From assembly GCA_029834535.1 (NCBI GenBank), contig JAQMWT010000582.1:1-26677 (forward strand): 26,677 bases of DNA, in the 5' to 3' direction. Below are positions 24,471 through 26,677 of the stretch, in pieces. The translations under genes were made by a program, and so were the position numbers. The stretch is from Chrysophaeum taylorii. Lineage: Eukaryota > Sar > Pelagophyceae > Pelagomonadales > Pelagomonadaceae. The notes below the pieces were generated by a model, which did no database searches, was not told the origin of the DNA, and saw only the letters and a program-made list of their open reading frames with translations. Numbering within the stretch: the first letter of the stretch is position 1; every line of letters begins with the position of its first letter.

Positions 24471-26069
24471 CTAAGGGTCAAACTGTCCAGTAGATACATC
24501 CTGCGGTTGGTAGTCGACCACAGTGGATAGATCAATTCGATTAGCGGAGACAGTGCGAAGGTGAGCTTCAATGGCATTACCTTTAGGATGGAACCAGAGG
24601 CGAAGTGAGCGGTTTTCCGGCTTCTTGAGGTAGCGAAGCAAATGCTCTAGCATTTGGACGTGAACATACGTGGGTGCATGCATACCACGCGAACATCTGC
24701 CCAAGGCTTGCGAGAAGTCAGGTCTGCAGGCAACTTGCATGAACACCAGCTTGCCAAGGAGGGTGGCAAAGTGCGAATTGATGTACAACTCTGTTTCAGA
24801 GCTGGGAGTGCCATCTTTATACTTGAAGGACGATGACATAGGATATTTAAGCGGGGTCAGTTGCTGCAAGACTGGGTGATCAGCGAAGAGTTCATCCAGC
24901 TTGGCTTGCACATCCAGAGAAATGGAACCGTCAGATGTGCGACACACACGCATGCCTAGGAGGGTATGGACAGGTTCAAACTGCTCTACAGCATACCGTT
25001 TGTGGAGGGCATCCTGTAATTCAGTACGAAGAGGGTCGTCATTGGACACAATAACAATGTCGTCTACAGACAGACTGCATACGACGAACTTAGCATGTGC
25101 GGATACTCGAGCATATAGGCAAGAGTCCGAATGCAGGCGTTTGTAGCCAAGGCTACGGAAGAAGCCGTCTATCTCTTTGTTCCAAAGAGATGGTGATTGC
25201 CGAAGTCCATAAAGTGACTTCTGCAGTTTTGGTATACGTCGGCCCTTGTACTTAGCGTCATCGGGGTCGATAAGCTTGATGCCGTCTGGTAGGTGAACAT
25301 ATACGTTGGCATCAATGTCAGACTGAACGAAGGCGTTCGGGACGTCTGCATGGTAGACAGGCAATTGCTTGTATGCGGCAATAGCTAGTAGTACCCGGAT
25401 TGCGGTCATGGTGGCCATGGGGCTGAAGGTGCCAAAGAAACCGGCGCCAAGAGATGCTAGGAAGCCACGTAGTACGAGGCGAGCCTTGTGCTTAACGTAT
25501 TTGCCTGCAGAGTCTGTCTTCAGCACCATCTTGCTGTCAATAGGACGAGAGACACCGTCGGGTAAGGAAAGTTTGAAGCAGCCAAAGCGGATAATGTCGT
25601 GGAGTTCCTTGGCGATGGCCTTGAGGTAGGCGTGCCTGTTTTCAGGCGACAAACCGTGGAGGCACTTAAGTTTATATTCGTCAATGGAAACGTCAGCTTC
25701 TTGGACCTGATATTCGTCAGGACCAACAATGGCTGGTGAATTATAGTTTAGCGACGTTGCGGTCGAGGCAGTGTGCGCAACTTCGGGATAAGCGGAAACT
25801 GCGTCAGTAGTAGTAGGGGCAGATTCCAGTTGAATATGGATAGTAGGGTCGGTGTGTAAGACCTGGGTGATAAACTCTGTACAGACCAGAAGGTATTCCT
25901 CCAAGTCAGCCAGAGATGCAGAAGTAGCGCCAAACTCGGAGGAGTTGTGATCAATAAAGCTGGTCGGCGCCAGGTACGTAAGTGCATATCGTAAGGAAGA
26001 AGTGCCGAAGGCAGCAGCGTGTTCAGTGAAAAAAAAATAGCTGAGGAATGGGTCACGCAGGTGAACCAT
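24471..26069 (-). CDS. Copia reverse transcriptase (RVT_2 type)
   Basis: 532 codons from the ATG at 26069. Residues 1-170 are a linker with no known domain. The RT follows: KMVLKTDSAGKYVKHKARLVLRG, TFSPMATMTAIRVLLAIAAYKQLPVYHADVPNAF (D242), VYVHLPDGIKL, LQKSLYGLRQSPSLWNKEID, and the catalytic SVDDIVIVSND at 334-344. The usual Tyr of YVDD is Ser here. LGKLVFMQVACRPDFSQALGRCSRGM precedes a missing join to RNase H. No integrase lies upstream; the preceding frame is gag-like. Probably part of an inactive copy. Confidence 0.88.
   Translation of the reverse strand: MVHLRDPFLSYFFFTEHAAAFGTSSLRYALTYLAPTSFIDHNSSEFGATSASLADLEEYLLVCTEFITQVLHTDPTIHIQLESAPTTTDAVSAYPEVAHTASTATSLNYNSPAIVGPDEYQVQEADVSIDEYKLKCLHGLSPENRHAYLKAIAKELHDIIRFGCFKLSLPDGVSRPIDSKMVLKTDSAGKYVKHKARLVLRGFLASLGAGFFGTFSPMATMTAIRVLLAIAAYKQLPVYHADVPNAFVQSDIDANVYVHLPDGIKLIDPDDAKYKGRRIPKLQKSLYGLRQSPSLWNKEIDGFFRSLGYKRLHSDSCLYARVSAHAKFVVCSLSVDDIVIVSNDDPLRTELQDALHKRYAVEQFEPVHTLLGMRVCRTSDGSISLDVQAKLDELFADHPVLQQLTPLKYPMSSSFKYKDGTPSSETELYINSHFATLLGKLVFMQVACRPDFSQALGRCSRGMHAPTYVHVQMLEHLLRYLKKPENRSLRLWFHPKGNAIEAHLRTVSANRIDLSTVVDYQPQDVSTGQFDP
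25745..25764 (+). repeat. 20-bp dispersed motif, copy 3
   Basis: AGTTTAGCGACGTTGCGGTC, located within the linker of the RT frame (it encodes part of TATSLNY on the minus strand). Confidence 0.75.
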
Positions 26070-26677
26070 CAGCAGTTAAAAAGGTTGCAGCTGGGATGCT
26101 GGATGCGCACTTGGCGTGGGCGAAGTAACCATCGACGTGCGGGTAGCGGGCAAGTAAGTCAGTGCGCAACGGGAGAAGAAGACGAGCTAACAACGCATGT
26201 TCCCCCTCTGAGCAGATAGCAGACCAGAGGATACCACCACTGAGATGAAGGGCGGAGAGGGCGGGAGACTTGAACGTAAGAAAGTGGTGGCGAAGATCCC
26301 AGCGGAAATCGGCGAGTTTGCCACCAGCGGCTTTGTAAGCACCAATAGTAGACGCTTGTAACCGGGTTCGGATAGTTTTCATAGAAGTGGCCGTGCGTTT
26401 GGAACCTGGGACAAGAATGAGGTCATCTTGTGCAAAAAGGTCTTTGTAAGAAGGAAGCAAGGGCGGCGGTGACATAGAGCCAGAATCGTCGGCGAGAGTG
26501 TTAGAAGAGGGAGAAGAGGCAGGAGTAGGGGACGAAGAAGGAGCTGAAGGAGGTGGGGAGTGCCCCTCTGAGGATGAGGAGTCCGTGTCCCCCTCTGAAT
26601 GACATGGTCTTGATAGCGGTGTGGGGTGTGAGCGAGAAAGGCGCGGGAGGAGCATGATGCGGAGGAGCAAGTCAGGA
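26053..26677 (-). CDS. Gag-like protein preceding RT (runs off the window)
   Basis: Minus-strand frame open to the window edge, first ATG at 26655, stop at 26053-26055. The N-terminal part is Ser/Pro-rich (EGDTDSSSSEGHSPPPSAPSSSP). The C-terminal part is helical with basic patches (SKRTATSMKTIRTRLQASTIGAYKAAGGKLADFRWDLRHHF..LLLPLRTDLLARYPHVDGYF). It overlaps the RT ATG by 17 nt in the +1 frame. No zinc knuckle, protease or integrase motif is visible. Gag is the best guess from position; a pol linker is the alternative. Confidence 0.5.
   Translation of the reverse strand, partial: PDLLLRIMLLPRLSRSHPTPLSRPCHSEGDTDSSSSEGHSPPPSAPSSSPTPASSPSSNTLADDSGSMSPPPLLPSYKDLFAQDDLILVPGSKRTATSMKTIRTRLQASTIGAYKAAGGKLADFRWDLRHHFLTFKSPALSALHLSGGILWSAICSEGEHALLARLLLPLRTDLLARYPHVDGYFAHAKCASSIPAATFLTADGSPA

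Larger units (their letters stand above)
22080..26677 (-). mobile_element. Minus-strand copia-type retrotransposon (partial, frameshifted)
   Basis: Comprises the gag-like frame, RT and RNase H in minus orientation plus about 1.8 kb of decayed sequence after RNase H. It converges tail-to-tail with the methyltransferase-bearing element, whose RT region would be expected from about 22080 onward. LTRs were not identified; the 5' end lies outside the window. The left boundary is set only by the end of the plus-strand coding sequence. Confidence 0.7.

Noticed and set aside
1..26677. tRNA, rRNA or CRISPR features
   Set aside because: No tRNA-like cloverleaf, rRNA core sequence or regularly spaced identical repeats with unique spacers were seen.

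Overview
This is nuclear DNA from a eukaryote. The evidence is a ciliary gene with GT-AG introns, two Ty1/copia-type retrotransposons, Helitron-type helicase remnants, small TIR transposons and a 2-kb tandem satellite. The host probably builds cilia or flagella at some stage, because it keeps a transition-zone gene (CC2D2A). A flagellated protist or alga fits, but I cannot place it more closely.

Layout. Positions 1-5478 hold about 2.6 tandem copies of a roughly 2-kb repeat, part very GC-rich and part AT-rich, with no recognisable gene. A short array of an ATTGTGGA-type motif follows (5460-5541). Positions 5542-7760 are a tandem duplication of a unit made of AGTAAGTTCACCT-type short repeats plus a broken minus-strand PIF1/Helitron helicase C-terminus. 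A 255-bp hAT-like TIR element (6764-7018) sits in the second unit only. Positions 7767-12522 encode a CC2D2A homologue in three exons, the only clear host gene. Positions 12523-14245 contain two short tandem repeats and a broken unrecognised reading frame.

Positions 14246-22079 are a plus-strand copia-type retrotransposon: gag-like ORF1, a disordered acidic ORF2, then a pol with retropepsin-like motif, a complete-looking C5 cytosine-DNA methyltransferase domain and a copia integrase. The integrase is split between its first and second catalytic Asp by an 838-bp TIR element (19579-20416, 21-bp perfect TIRs, 3-bp CTA target duplication). No reverse transcriptase follows on that strand. Positions 22080-26677 hold a second copia-type element on the minus strand, with a gag-like ORF directly next to RT and a frameshifted RNase H.

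The standout is the methyltransferase inside the retrotransposon polyprotein. Motifs I, II, IV (PCQ), VI (ENV), VIII, IX and X are readable in order, and a stretch between VIII and IX carries an HxD motif and an FSP...LVVAYT strand that may be a degenerate 2-oxoglutarate-dioxygenase-like fold. Methyltransferase capture by retrotransposons has been reported in dinoflagellates and a charophyte alga, so the class is known, but this ORF arrangement and the extra segment merit attention. The window otherwise reads as a heterochromatin-like nest of mobile elements around one conserved gene.
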